The notes beneath the pieces were generated by a model. That model made no database searches. It was not told where the DNA came from and worked only from the letters and a program-made list of their open reading frames with translations. A DNA stretch of 64,000 nucleotides from Nocardia bhagyanarayanae. Its GTDB lineage: Bacteria; Actinomycetota; Actinomycetes; Mycobacteriales; Mycobacteriaceae. Shown here in pieces: positions 7,792 through 17,596 of this stretch; within the stretch, counting starts at the first letter, position 1, and the number at the start of each line of letters is the position of its first letter. The stretch lies in assembly GCF_006716565.1 (NCBI RefSeq), contig NZ_VFPG01000002.1:1240001-1304000 (forward strand). The letters run 5' to 3'. The position numbers and the translations under genes were made by a program.

Positions 7792-9264
7792 GTGTCCGAC
7801 AAGAAGAACCACACCTACGATGTCATCGTCATCGGGGCCGGACCGGTCGGCGAGAACGTCGCCGACCGCACCAGCGCGGCCGGGCTCAGCACCGTCGTCG
7901 TCGAATCCGAACTGGTCGGCGGCGAATGCTCGTACTGGGCCTGCGAGCCCAGCAAAGCCCTGCTGCGCCCGGCCCTGCTGCACGCCGAAGCCGCCCGATT
8001 CCCCGGCGTCGACGCCGCGGTCACCGGACCGCTCGACGCCCGCGCCGTCTTGAAACACCGAGACCGCATGGCCGCCGACTGGAACGACCAGGGGCAGGTC
8101 GACTGGCTCGACTCCGCGGGCATCGCACTCGTGCGCGGCCACGGCAGGCTCGCCGGGCCACGGCAGGTGACGGTGCGGACCCCCGACGGCGACACTCTGC
8201 TGCTCACCGCCCGCCACGCGGTCGCGGTGTGCACCGGCAGTTCCGCCGCCCTCCCGCCACTGCCCGGTCTCGACGCGGTGCGTCCGTGGACGAGCCGCGA
8301 AGCCACCAGTGCCGGCGAGGTACCGGGCCGCTTGGCGATCCTCGGCGCCGGGGTGGTCGCCGCCGAAATGGCGACCGCGTGGCAGGCGCTCGGCGCGCGA
8401 GTCACGCTCGTCGCCCGCGAACCCCGGTTGCTCGCCCGCGTCGAGAATTTCGCCGCCGACCTGGTCGCCGGGCGACTCCGGGAAGCGGGCGTCGACCTGC
8501 GATTCGGCACCACCATCATCGCCGCCGAACGCCCGGGCGGACCGGACGACGGCATCCACCTGACTCTCGGCGACGGCACCCGGCTCGTCGCCGACGAGCT
8601 CTTGCTCGCGACCGGACGCGCACCCAGCACCGGCGATATCGGACTGGAGACCGTCGGCCTGACACCGGGGCAGTGGCTCACCACCGACGACACCTTCACC
8701 GTGACCGCGATCGAGGGCGACTGGCTGTATGCCGTCGGCGACGTCAATCACCGCGCGCTGCTGACTCATCAGGGCAAGTACCAGGCGCGCATCGCCGGTG
8801 CCGTCATCGCGGACCGGGCACGCGGGCGCGCCCTCGACACCGACCCGTGGGGACGGCACGCGGGTACCGCCGATCTGCTCGCCGTGCCGCAGGTCGTGTT
8901 CACCGACCCCGAGATCGCGGCCGTCGGCCTCACCACCGAGGACGCCGCCCGCACCGGACGGGTGGTGGACGTCGTCGACTACGACATCGGCCGGGTCGCG
9001 GGTGCTGTTCAGCACGATCCGTCCTATCGCGGGCGGGCGCGCGTCCTCATCGATCCCGAGCGCCGCGTGGTCGTCGGAGCCACCTTCGCCGGGGCGGGCG
9101 TCGCCGAACTCTTGCACTCGGCGACCCTCGCCATCACCGGCGAGATTCCCCTGGACCGGCTCTGGCACGCGGTGCCCGCGTTCCCCACCATCAGCGAGGT
9201 CTGGCTGCGGCTGCTCGAAACCTATCGAGACCAGCGGCAGCTCGGCACCCATCGACAGACCTAG
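7792..9264 (+). CDS. Pyridine nucleotide-disulfide oxidoreductase, class I (490 aa)
   Basis: FAD-binding GAGPVG sits near residue 16 and the redox-active pair in GGECSYWACEPSK (CxxxxC) near 44-56. A second Rossmann loop (LGAGVVAAEMA) binds NAD(P)H, the GD motif in YAVGDVN binds FAD, and the dimer-interface domain ends with AFPTISEVWLRLL. The family includes lipoamide dehydrogenase, mycothione and mercuric reductases. The C-terminal His-Pro expected for thiol-disulfide exchange appears instead as AVPAFPT, so the substrate is uncertain. It starts at GTG 23 bp after the VOC gene. Confidence 0.8.
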   Translation: MSDKKNHTYDVIVIGAGPVGENVADRTSAAGLSTVVVESELVGGECSYWACEPSKALLRPALLHAEAARFPGVDAAVTGPLDARAVLKHRDRMAADWNDQGQVDWLDSAGIALVRGHGRLAGPRQVTVRTPDGDTLLLTARHAVAVCTGSSAALPPLPGLDAVRPWTSREATSAGEVPGRLAILGAGVVAAEMATAWQALGARVTLVAREPRLLARVENFAADLVAGRLREAGVDLRFGTTIIAAERPGGPDDGIHLTLGDGTRLVADELLLATGRAPSTGDIGLETVGLTPGQWLTTDDTFTVTAIEGDWLYAVGDVNHRALLTHQGKYQARIAGAVIADRARGRALDTDPWGRHAGTADLLAVPQVVFTDPEIAAVGLTTEDAARTGRVVDVVDYDIGRVAGAVQHDPSYRGRARVLIDPERRVVVGATFAGAGVAELLHSATLAITGEIPLDRLWHAVPAFPTISEVWLRLLETYRDQRQLGTHRQT

Positions 9265-9402
9265 CGACACGATCGACGCCCACCGGCCGCGAGGACCGTG
9301 CGGTGAACTCCGGCACCGCCGGTCCGCGGCCGTGCAGGACCGCGGACTCGGCCCAGAGCCACAGCGACACCGGGCCCGCGAAGACAGCATGCGGTGCGGT
9401 CA

Positions 9403-9831
9403 TCACACGGCCTTCAGCGGGCCCGCGAAAGACTTTCGCAGCGAGGACGGGCCGACCAGGGGCAGCAGCGCCGCGAGGATCTTGCCCTTGAATGTCCGCG
9501 GGGTGCGGGTCAGTTCGACGTCCACGCGGGTGCCGCCCTGGTCTGGGGTTGCACGGAAGACCCAGCCGCCGCCCGCGCCGAAGAGCTTGGAGTCCAGCGT
9601 GGTGATGGTGACGGTGTCGCCGGCCGGATCCCATTCGTAGCGGGCGCGTTCCCACGCGGCCGCGGTTCCCTCGGTGACCTCGGCCCAGGTGTCGCCGCGG
9701 TCGTGGACGACGAAGTGCTCGGCGTCGATGGTCGGCCACGTCTGGGCGCGGGTGGGCCCGAAGTCGGTGAGCACCCGCACGAGCTCGGTGGGGGACAGGG
9801 TGGACAGCATCTGGAAACGGACCGTAGCCAT
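9403..9831 (-). CDS. SRPBCC-family protein (142 aa)
   Basis: A START-like ligand-binding fold is suggested by an alternating beta-strand pattern with FVVHDRGDTWAEVTEG in the middle and a long amphipathic C-terminal helix (TPRTFKGKILAALLPLVG). The family binds hydrophobic ligands or acts as a polyketide cyclase/dehydratase. The start at 9831 is preferred over an upstream in-frame ATG at 9888 because GAGGAG lies 8 bases before it. It lies downstream of the Tat-exported hydrolase on the same strand, about 170 bp away. Confidence 0.65.
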   Translation of the reverse strand: MATVRFQMLSTLSPTELVRVLTDFGPTRAQTWPTIDAEHFVVHDRGDTWAEVTEGTAAAWERARYEWDPAGDTVTITTLDSKLFGAGGGWVFRATPDQGGTRVDVELTRTPRTFKGKILAALLPLVGPSSLRKSFAGPLKAV

Positions 9832-9998
9832 GAAAATGCTCCTCGAGACTTCAGCGATGGATGTCTGCCGTTCCGGCGCCGTCTGCACAGCTCCGGAGGC
9901 TCATCGAGCATCGCTTTCAGAGGCATCCCGGCGAATCCGTCGGATGACGCTGCGCTGACGTAATCGGTACTCGGACTGGCGAAGAGGACCCCGCGAGA

Positions 9999-11045
9999 TC
10001 ACAGATGATCGGCGTCGATGACGGCCTGTGCGAACGGGTGCGGCGCTTCCTGCGGGACGTTGTGCCCGATGCCGTCCAGGACGCGGTGCTCGTATTTGCC
10101 GGTGAACTTGCCGCGGAAGGCTTTTCCGTCCTTGGCCGCGCCGTCGAAGTCGCTGCTGATGGTGATGGCGGGCACGGAAACCGTCGCGCCGTCGAGTCGC
10201 TGTTCGTAGCCGTCGTATTCCGGTTCGCCGGGGGCGAGTCCGAGCCGCCACCGGTAGTTGTGGATGACGATGTCGACGTGATCGGGATTGTCGAAGGCGG
10301 CGGCGCTGCGGTCGTAGGTGGCGTCGTCGAAGTCCCATTGCGGCGAGGCCCGCCGCCAGATCAGTTCGTTGAAATCGCGGCGGTTGCGGCTGTACCCGAG
10401 CCGTCCGCGCTCCGTGGCGAAGTAGTACTGGTACCACCAGCCGAGTTCGGCCTCCGGCGCGAGCGGTTGCTGGTTGGCGGCGATCTGGGTGACGAGATAC
10501 CCGCTCACGGACACGATGGCCTTACAGCGTTGCGGCCACAGCGCGGCCATGACGCCGACCGTCCGTGCGCCCCAATCGAATCCGCCGAGGACGGCGTTGT
10601 CGATGCGCAGGGCGTCCATGAGGTCGACGATGTCGCGTGCGACGGCCGTCTGCTGGCCGTTGCGGACGGTCCGGTCGGACAGGAAGGTGGTGGGTCCGTA
10701 GCCGCGCAGGTACGGGACGATCACCCGGTAACCCGCCGCGGCGAGCAGCGGCCCGACGTCGGCGTAACTGTAGGCATCGTACGGCCAGCCGTGCAGCAGC
10801 AGGACCGGTTGTCCGGTGGGAGAGCCGAATTCGGCGTATCCGACGTTCAGGACACCGGCGTCGATCTGCTTGATCGGTCCGAGGGTGGTGTTCGCGCCCG
10901 CTCCCGCACGCAGGTCCGCGCCAGGGGTGGTGATCGCGGGCGCCGCGGTGCGGTCGGTGGCGCAGGCGGCGAGCGAGGTCGCGGCCAAGCCCGCGGCGCT
11001 CGCGGCGAGCGCTCCGCCGAACAGTCGTCGTCTGCTGAGGGTCAT
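9999..11045 (-). CDS. Tat-exported epoxide-hydrolase-like alpha/beta hydrolase (348 aa)
   Basis: The N-terminus SRRRLFGG plus a hydrophobic run ending in SLAAC is a twin-arginine lipoprotein signal. The core begins with LLLHGWPYDAYSY (HGWP as in epoxide hydrolases). The nucleophile is the Asp of GGFDWGAR, which marks epoxide hydrolase or dehalogenase chemistry rather than an esterase, and the catalytic His lies in LDGIGHNVPQEAP. It probably acts outside the membrane. It lies 160 bp downstream of the LAL regulator on the same strand. ATG is preceded by a GTAGGAGT-type site. Confidence 0.8.
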   Translation of the reverse strand: MTLSRRRLFGGALAASAAGLAATSLAACATDRTAAPAITTPGADLRAGAGANTTLGPIKQIDAGVLNVGYAEFGSPTGQPVLLLHGWPYDAYSYADVGPLLAAAGYRVIVPYLRGYGPTTFLSDRTVRNGQQTAVARDIVDLMDALRIDNAVLGGFDWGARTVGVMAALWPQRCKAIVSVSGYLVTQIAANQQPLAPEAELGWWYQYYFATERGRLGYSRNRRDFNELIWRRASPQWDFDDATYDRSAAAFDNPDHVDIVIHNYRWRLGLAPGEPEYDGYEQRLDGATVSVPAITISSDFDGAAKDGKAFRGKFTGKYEHRVLDGIGHNVPQEAPHPFAQAVIDADHL

Positions 11046-11204
11046 CGCAACTCCTACCGGTGTCTGTATGGGCCCACTTCGGCCACGCCGATGACGCTAG
11101 GAAGCGCGCGAGTGCCGTCGCGAGCGTCGAGTGACGTACGCACTGTCGGTCATCCGGACGCGACGGCTGGGATCCACGCCGAGCAGGCCGCAGCCCGTCC
11201 CGCG

Positions 11205-13919
11205 TCACGCGATCGTGTCGTCGTCGGCCGGTAGGAGTGCCGCGAGGTCGGTGCGTGAGCTGACGCCGAGTTTGGGGAAGATGCGATGCAGGTGAGTGCT
11301 GACGGTGCGATGCGACAGATACAGCCGCTGCCCGATTTCCCGGTTGGTCAGCCCGCGTGCCGCCAGCCGGGCGATGCTCAGCTCGTGTGGAGTGAGCCGA
11401 TCGCGGGCGTCGGGATCGCGGTTCGGGCTGGACTCACCGGCACCGCGCAGTTCCAGCCGAGCTCGTTCGCTCCAGGCGGTCGACCCGATCGCGTCGAAAA
11501 TCTCTCTGGCCGTACGTAAATGGGTGCGGGACTCGACGACTCGGCGCTGCCGTCGCAGCCATTCACCGTAGGACAGGTGCAGCCGCCCACGCTCGGCGGG
11601 CCAGGCGGTCAGATCGGCCGCCAACGCACCGGTGAAGTGTGCCTCGGCGGCGTCGGTCGCCAGGAGGGCGTGTGCGTATCGCCATCCGATGTGCAAGGCG
11701 GGGGACGGCGTGGACGCCACGGCGGACTCCATATCGCGCAGCAGTTCCCGCAGCGCGTCGGCCTGCCCGGCACGAATCGCCGCGTCGGTGAGCTCGGCCA
11801 GGAAGTAGGCGCGCAGGGCAGGGGAGTACGAGGGGTCCCGCGGATCGTGCATGCGGCGCAGATCGGCGAAGGCGTCGTCGTACCGCCCCGCACCGAGGGC
11901 CGCGAGCCCGCGCGCGAGTTGGACGGTGGCGAGGACGGGACGTGCGCCGGAGGCGAGCCCGATTCGTTCGGCCGCGCCCGCGAGGGCCGAGGCCTGCGCG
12001 TAATCCCCGCGCAGTGCGGCGATTTCGGCCTGGACCGCGGTGGCGAGCCCGTGCATGAACGGCTGCCCGGTCTCGCGGGCGAAGTCCGCTGCCTCGGTCG
12101 CGGTGGGCGCCGCGGCGGCGAGATCACCGAGCCTGGCCAGACTCCACGCCTGCACGGTGAGCGCGCGCGGCAGCAGTCCGAGCTGCCCGGCGGCGCGAAG
12201 ACCCGGCGCGGCGGCGGCGGAGAAGTGCGCGGCGAGGTCGAAGGCGCCCACCTGAAGAGCCGCGCTGCCGAGGAATCTGTCGACCTCGGCGTTGCGGCCG
12301 GTGTCCGAGGCCAGAAGGCGAAGCTGATCGAGGACTCGTTCGCCGCGTTCGAACGGCGCGACGTACGCGGAGACGGCGACCAGGCGCGGATCATCGTCGG
12401 CGACGGGAAGTTCGTCGGCGACAGCGAGCAACGCGCGGCGGGCGTCGGCGCCGGGTTCGGACCAGAAGCAGCGCATGGCCGCGCCCCACAGGATCCGCAT
12501 CGCCGCGTCGGGGTGCCCGTCCGCAGCGACGGAGGCCGCCAGCTCGGCCAGCTCCCCTATGCGCGAGGGGTTTTCGCGAACACCGTCGTCGAACCCGCTG
12601 AGCAGCCAGGCCGCGGTGGCATCGTGCCGGGGCGTGGTCGGAAGCGCGCGCGCGGCGAGGACGAGTCGTTCGGCGGTATCACGGCGGCCGGAATCGACGG
12701 CGAGTTCGGCCGCGCGCAGCAGCCGGTCCGCGCGCCGACCTGGATCGTCGCTGAGGTCGGCGGCTCGCTCCAATGCCGCTATGGCGCCGCCTTGGTGGCG
12801 TGCGCGTTCAGCGACATCTTCGAGTTCGCGTGCCGCTTCTTCGTCGGGGCCCGACGTGGCCGCCGCCCGCTGCCAGGCACGCCGGACCGGGTGCCCGGCG
12901 AGGACGTCGGCGAGCGCGCGGTGGGCGCGGGCGCGTTCCTCGAACGTCGCCGTCGTGGTGAGAGCCGATCGAATCAGGGGGTGCCGGAAGGTGACGGTGT
13001 CGCGCCCGAGCACGAGCAGCCGGTGCTCGAGCGCGGGCGTGAAGATCTCGGCCTCGGCTCGGCTGCCGAGGAGAAGGCTTGCGGCGGAGAGGACTTCGGT
13101 GAGCGAATCGCTGTCGTCGAGCGCGGCGACGAGCAGTGCGGTCCCGGTCGGGGCGGGCAGCGTCGTACCGCGCGCGGAGAAGGCGCGTTCGAGCCGTTCG
13201 GTCAGCGGCAGTTCCGCCGGAAGCTCGTCGAGATCGCTTACCGCGGTGTGGAGTTCGGTCAGTGCCAGCGGGTTGCCGCGCGCCTCGGCCAGCAGCCTCT
13301 GACGGAATTGGGCGGGCAGCCTCGGGGCGGCCGAGTCCAAGAGTGCGGCCGCGTCGTCATCGGACAGTGGTTCGAGCCGCATGGGGCTCAGCCCCGCGTC
13401 GGCGAGCGGAGTGCCGGCGCCATCGCGCAGGGTCGCGATCAACACGATCGGCTCGGAATCCACGCGGCGGGCCACGAACGCCAAGACCTCCGCGCTGGCG
13501 GGGTCGAGCCAGTGCACATCCTCCGCGACGATCAGCAACGGCCGCTCGTCCGCCGCCTCGGCCAGCAGGGTGAGCGCCGCGAGCCCGACCAAATAGGCGG
13601 TCGGTGTATCGCCGCCGTCCGACAATCCCAAAGCGGTTGCGAGAGCGGCGTATTGCCGTGCGGGCAGCCTGTCCAGCTCCTTGCGCAAGGGATACAGCAG
13701 TCGATGAAGCCCGGCATAGGGGTAGTTCTGTTCCGCCTCCACCCCGGCGGTACGCAGTACCCGCACGCCGGCGATGGCGGCCGCGGCGACGGCCTCGTCC
13801 ACCAGCGCCGACTTCCCGATTCCGGCCTCACCCCGAATCAGAATCCCACCGCGATCCTCGGACCCGTCGACGAGCGCGCCCAGATCCTTCAGCTCGGTAT
13901 CTCGCCCGAACAGCGGCAT
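11205..13919 (-). CDS. Large ATP-binding LuxR-family (LAL) transcriptional regulator (904 aa)
   Basis: The N-terminal AAA/STAND ATPase has Walker A GEAGIGKS (30-37) and a Walker B segment LLIVAEDVHWLD. A long helical repeat region follows (about 400-830), and a C-terminal LuxR helix-turn-helix (TPHELSIARLAARGLTNREI, then SHRTVSTHLHRI) binds DNA. The start at MPLFGRD was chosen because AAAGGGAG lies just upstream and the extended frame adds non-homologous sequence. It is divergent from the kinase-LuxR gene across a 400-bp gap, and likely controls the exported hydrolase downstream or itself. Confidence 0.85.
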   Translation of the reverse strand: MPLFGRDTELKDLGALVDGSEDRGGILIRGEAGIGKSALVDEAVAAAAIAGVRVLRTAGVEAEQNYPYAGLHRLLYPLRKELDRLPARQYAALATALGLSDGGDTPTAYLVGLAALTLLAEAADERPLLIVAEDVHWLDPASAEVLAFVARRVDSEPIVLIATLRDGAGTPLADAGLSPMRLEPLSDDDAAALLDSAAPRLPAQFRQRLLAEARGNPLALTELHTAVSDLDELPAELPLTERLERAFSARGTTLPAPTGTALLVAALDDSDSLTEVLSAASLLLGSRAEAEIFTPALEHRLLVLGRDTVTFRHPLIRSALTTTATFEERARAHRALADVLAGHPVRRAWQRAAATSGPDEEAARELEDVAERARHQGGAIAALERAADLSDDPGRRADRLLRAAELAVDSGRRDTAERLVLAARALPTTPRHDATAAWLLSGFDDGVRENPSRIGELAELAASVAADGHPDAAMRILWGAAMRCFWSEPGADARRALLAVADELPVADDDPRLVAVSAYVAPFERGERVLDQLRLLASDTGRNAEVDRFLGSAALQVGAFDLAAHFSAAAAPGLRAAGQLGLLPRALTVQAWSLARLGDLAAAAPTATEAADFARETGQPFMHGLATAVQAEIAALRGDYAQASALAGAAERIGLASGARPVLATVQLARGLAALGAGRYDDAFADLRRMHDPRDPSYSPALRAYFLAELTDAAIRAGQADALRELLRDMESAVASTPSPALHIGWRYAHALLATDAAEAHFTGALAADLTAWPAERGRLHLSYGEWLRRQRRVVESRTHLRTAREIFDAIGSTAWSERARLELRGAGESSPNRDPDARDRLTPHELSIARLAARGLTNREIGQRLYLSHRTVSTHLHRIFPKLGVSSRTDLAALLPADDDTIA

Positions 13920-14320
13920 GGCGCACACTCCCTTTCCCGTCCCGTTCCCATCACGGGCCCCTGCGACCCTAGTCGAGCTCGTTCTCGCCGACCGGTCCAC
14001 CGGGCGGACCTGCGGCCCCCCGTCACCCTGCGGTTCCCTACTGAGGTAACCGGCGTCGCCCCTGGCCGGGCAACGGTGTCGAGGAGCACATCTGTCATGG
14101 GAAAAATCAGCATCGGCAGCCGCGTCGACACAGAGTCGTGCCGGTAGCCAGCAGAGCGCGATCGGAGGGCGGGATTCCGCTGTCCGCCGAAGCAAAGCAG
14201 TTCAGGAGGCGCCGGGCGACCTGCGGGATCTCCATCCGGCGATATTCTGGGGATACGTCATCGAGAGGTGATCAGTGGTGCATTCGCCCTGGCTTGGATC
14301 GGATGGATCGGTGTAGGTCG
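13920..14320. other. Intergenic region between two divergent giant regulators
   Basis: This is a 400-bp stretch with no convincing gene. It must hold the promoters and 5' regions of both the LAL regulator and the kinase-LuxR gene. I see no clear operator palindrome. Confidence 0.5.
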
Positions 14321-17300
14321 ATGACCGGCGCCGATCCATTCGCGACGCAGCGCGACGTGTCCGGTTCGGTCGTGGCGGAGCTGGCCGCGGCCGGGTTCGA
14401 CGACGCCGTGGAGATCGGGCGCGGCGGTTTCGGCGCTGTGTATCGGTGCAGGCAGGTCGCGCTCGACCGGGTGGTCGCGGTCAAGGTGCTCACCGCCGAC
14501 CTCGACGAGGACAACCGGGAGCGGTTCTTCCGTGAGCAGCGGGCGGCGGGCAGGCTGACCGGGCATCCCAATATCGTCAATGTCCTGCACGCCGGTGTCA
14601 CCGAGAACGGTCGACCTTTCCTGGTCATGCCGTACTACCCGCACGGCTCCCTCGACGCGCGGATCCGCGGCAACGGACCGCTGGAGCTCGGGGAAGCGCT
14701 GCGGCTCGGGGTGAAGATGGCCGGGGCTCTGGAGACGGCGCATCGGTTCGGGATTCTGCACCGCGACGTCAAGCCCGCGAACATCCTGTTCACCGATTAC
14801 GACGAGCCGACGCTGGTCGATTTCGGCATCGCGCATTTCGCGGGCGGGTTCGTTACCGGCACCGGAATCGTCACGGGCACACCGGCTTTCACCGCTCCGG
14901 AGGTGATAGCCGGAGAGCCGCCCAGCCCCGCAGCGGACGTCTACGGTCTGGGCGCGACATTGTTCGCCGCGATCACCGGCCATGCCGCCTTCGAACGCCG
15001 CAGCGGTGAGCAGGTGGTGGCTCAATTCGTCAGGATCACGTCCGAGCCGGTACCGGATCTGCGGGAGCAGGGCATCCCCGAGGAGGTCAGTGCCGTCGTC
15101 GAACGCGCCATGGGTCGCGACCCGGGCAGCCGCCCTTCGGCCGCCGAACTGGGTGAGCAGCTCCAGGAATCGCAACGCGAGCAAGGGTTGTCGGTCGATG
15201 CGATGGCGCTGCACATCCCGCCGCAAGCCGGGGGTGAGACGCAGGCCGAACGGAAGAAGCCGTCCACGACCGGAGTGCGGGAGCGTCGGCCGCCGCAGAC
15301 TTCTCGGCCGGGTAGGACCCCGGTGGAGCTGACCAGTTTCGTGGATCGACGCACGGAGCTGACCGAAGCGACGAATGCCTTGTCGGCCGCGCGGTTGGTG
15401 ACGTTGACCGGGATCGGCGGGGTGGGCAAGACGCGGCTGGCGGTGCGGGTCGCCGACAATGCCGAGGGCGGGTTCGCCGGGGGCATGGCGTTCGTGGATA
15501 TAGGGGAGGTGCGCGACGAGTCGCTGCTGGTGAGCATCGTGGCGGGTGCGCTGGGAGTGCGGGACCGGTCGGTGCGGCCGTTGCGTGAGGTGCTCGTGGA
15601 GTTCCTCGCCGATCGGGAAGTGCTTCTGGTATTGGACAATTGCGAGCAGATGGTGGACGCGGTGGCCGAACTCGCCGACTCGCTGCTTCGCGCTTGTCCC
15701 GGGTTGCGGATTCTCGCGACGAGCCGGGAGCCGATCGGGCTCGATGGCGAGGTGGTCTTGCCGATCAACCCGCTCGCCGTCCCGGATCCGGACCGGCTGC
15801 CGCGGAGCTTGGCGCGGAACGACGCGATGAGGTTGTTCGCCGAGCGAGCTGCCGCGGCTGTCGCGGGGTTCGAGATCACCGAGGACAACAAGGTCACCAT
15901 CGCTCGGATCTGCCGGCGGCTGGACGGCTTGCCGTTGCCGATCGAGCTGGCGACGGCCCGGCTGCGGGTGATGTCGCCGGAGCAGATTTTGCAGCGGTTG
16001 ACCGACCGGTTCGCGTTGCTGACGCGCGGCAGCCGGAGCGCCCCGCCGCGACAGCAGACGTTGCGCATGTGCGTCGACTGGAGCTACGAGCTGTGCACCC
16101 CGGACGAGCAACGGGTGTGGGCGCAGCTGTCGGTGTTCGCCGGAAGCTTCGAATTCGATGCCGCGCAACATATTTGCGGCGACGATCCCGCAGTGGACCT
16201 GCTGGACACGGTGGCTTCCCTGGTCGACAAGTCGATCCTCGTACGGGAGGAGGCGGGTTCTGCGGTGCGGTTCGGAATGCTCGGCACCGTGCGCGACTAC
16301 GGTCGTGAAAAGCTCAGGGAAACAGGCGAATACGTCGAGGTCCGCCGCCGCTACCGCGACTGGTACGAAAAGCTGGCACTGGATGCGGAGGCCGGTTTGG
16401 CCAGTGCCCGCGGGCTCTACTGGGTCGGCAGGTTGCGTCGGGAGCAGCCGGATCTGCGGCAGGCGCTGGAATTCAGTGTGTCCGACAATCCTGAAGTAGG
16501 GATTCGGATCGCCGCGGCTGTGTGGCCCTTCTGGTTCGTCCAAGGCTCGCTCGGCGAGGGGCGCCGTTGGCTGGATCGGCTGCTGGCACGCCGCACCGGA
16601 CGACTCACTGTCGATCAGGCCGTGGCGTTCTACGCCGCCTCCCTGATGGCGGCGGTACAAGGCGACCTCGCCGCGGCGGCCCGCCTCGTGCGCGAAGGGC
16701 GAGCACTGGTCGAGGAGTCGACCGACCCGCTTACCCGCGCGCGCATCGACTTTGCGGAGGGAGTCCTCGCGCTGTTCGGCGGGGATCCCTCGGCCGCCCA
16801 CCCATACCTCGAGAACGCCGTCGAGGTCTCCGCGAAGTACGGTGACGCGCTCTTCCGGATCGACGCCGTGACGAACCTGGGGGTCGCCCACGAACTGCGT
16901 CACGACTTCGAGAAGGCCGTCGAGTACTACGAGCACGCGCTCGCGCTCGCCGACGAGTGTGGGGAAACGCTGTACCGGCCCTACGTGCTCTGGTCGCTGG
17001 CCGTCCTGTCGTGGCGGCAGGGAGATCGCGCGCGGGCGACTCGGTTGCTCGCCGAGTCTCTGCGGGTGAGCCGGACGGTGAACGACCGGACGGACGCGAG
17101 CATGTGCTTACGAGTTTCGGCGTGGATCGCCGCCGAAGAAGACAACGCTGAGCGGGCGGTCGTATTGATGGCAGCCGCCGAGCAGATCGGCCGGTCGGTG
17201 GGCACTTCGTCGATGTGGTTCCCCGAGTTGCTGGTCTACGAGGAAGAGTGTGAGCGCCGGACTCGAGAAGCACTGAGCGAGCGGACATACACCGCGGCTC

Positions 17301-17596
17301 AGCGGGAAGGCGCCGCGCTCGGCTTCGACGCCGCGATCGCCTATGCGCTGGGCGAGAACGCCCCTTCGGCACCGGACGTCGCCGGTCGCAAGCTGACCAA
17401 ACGGGAGCGCGAAGTCGCCGAACTGATCGCCGAAGGGCTGACCAATCGGGAGATCGCCACCCGGCTCGTCATTTCGCCGCGCACCGCCCAGGGACACGTG
17501 GAGCACTTGCTGACCAAGTTGGGTTTCACCTCTCGCACGCAGGTCGCGGCATGGATCGCGGCATCGCGGAAAGAATCGGCGAAGACGACTCGCTAG
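14321..17596 (+). CDS. Ser/Thr protein kinase fused to NB-ARC/TPR-type region and LuxR DNA-binding domain (1091 aa)
   Basis: The kinase domain spans about 20-285: glycine loop GRGGFGAVY (31), VAVKVL lysine, catalytic HRDVKPANI (147), DFG (166) and the APEV segment. A basic linker leads to a STAND/NB-ARC ATPase with GIGGVGKTRLAV (364) and LLVLDNCEQM, then helical repeats. A C-terminal LuxR helix-turn-helix (KREREVAELIAEGLTNREIA and a following SPRTAQGHVEHL) occupies about 1023-1080. It couples phosphorylation, nucleotide binding and DNA binding in one chain, analogous in concept to PknK/AcoK regulators. ATG 14321 is preferred; ATG 14303 is possible. It ends directly against the convergent hydrolase gene. 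Confidence 0.9.
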   Translation: MTGADPFATQRDVSGSVVAELAAAGFDDAVEIGRGGFGAVYRCRQVALDRVVAVKVLTADLDEDNRERFFREQRAAGRLTGHPNIVNVLHAGVTENGRPFLVMPYYPHGSLDARIRGNGPLELGEALRLGVKMAGALETAHRFGILHRDVKPANILFTDYDEPTLVDFGIAHFAGGFVTGTGIVTGTPAFTAPEVIAGEPPSPAADVYGLGATLFAAITGHAAFERRSGEQVVAQFVRITSEPVPDLREQGIPEEVSAVVERAMGRDPGSRPSAAELGEQLQESQREQGLSVDAMALHIPPQAGGETQAERKKPSTTGVRERRPPQTSRPGRTPVELTSFVDRRTELTEATNALSAARLVTLTGIGGVGKTRLAVRVADNAEGGFAGGMAFVDIGEVRDESLLVSIVAGALGVRDRSVRPLREVLVEFLADREVLLVLDNCEQMVDAVAELADSLLRACPGLRILATSREPIGLDGEVVLPINPLAVPDPDRLPRSLARNDAMRLFAERAAAAVAGFEITEDNKVTIARICRRLDGLPLPIELATARLRVMSPEQILQRLTDRFALLTRGSRSAPPRQQTLRMCVDWSYELCTPDEQRVWAQLSVFAGSFEFDAAQHICGDDPAVDLLDTVASLVDKSILVREEAGSAVRFGMLGTVRDYGREKLRETGEYVEVRRRYRDWYEKLALDAEAGLASARGLYWVGRLRREQPDLRQALEFSVSDNPEVGIRIAAAVWPFWFVQGSLGEGRRWLDRLLARRTGRLTVDQAVAFYAASLMAAVQGDLAAAARLVREGRALVEESTDPLTRARIDFAEGVLALFGGDPSAAHPYLENAVEVSAKYGDALFRIDAVTNLGVAHELRHDFEKAVEYYEHALALADECGETLYRPYVLWSLAVLSWRQGDRARATRLLAESLRVSRTVNDRTDASMCLRVSAWIAAEEDNAERAVVLMAAAEQIGRSVGTSSMWFPELLVYEEECERRTREALSERTYTAAQREGAALGFDAAIAYALGENAPSAPDVAGRKLTKREREVAELIAEGLTNREIATRLVISPRTAQGHVEHLLTKLGFTSRTQVAAWIAASRKESAKTTR

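Noticed and set aside
11520..14147. An 875-codon plus-strand frame opposite the LAL regulator
   Set aside because: Gly/Arg/Gln-rich composition, no domains, and fully antisense to a gene with Walker and LuxR motifs.
14258..16936. An 892-codon minus-strand frame opposite the kinase-LuxR gene
   Set aside because: Composition is Arg/Gln/His-rich shadow coding with no homologous motifs.
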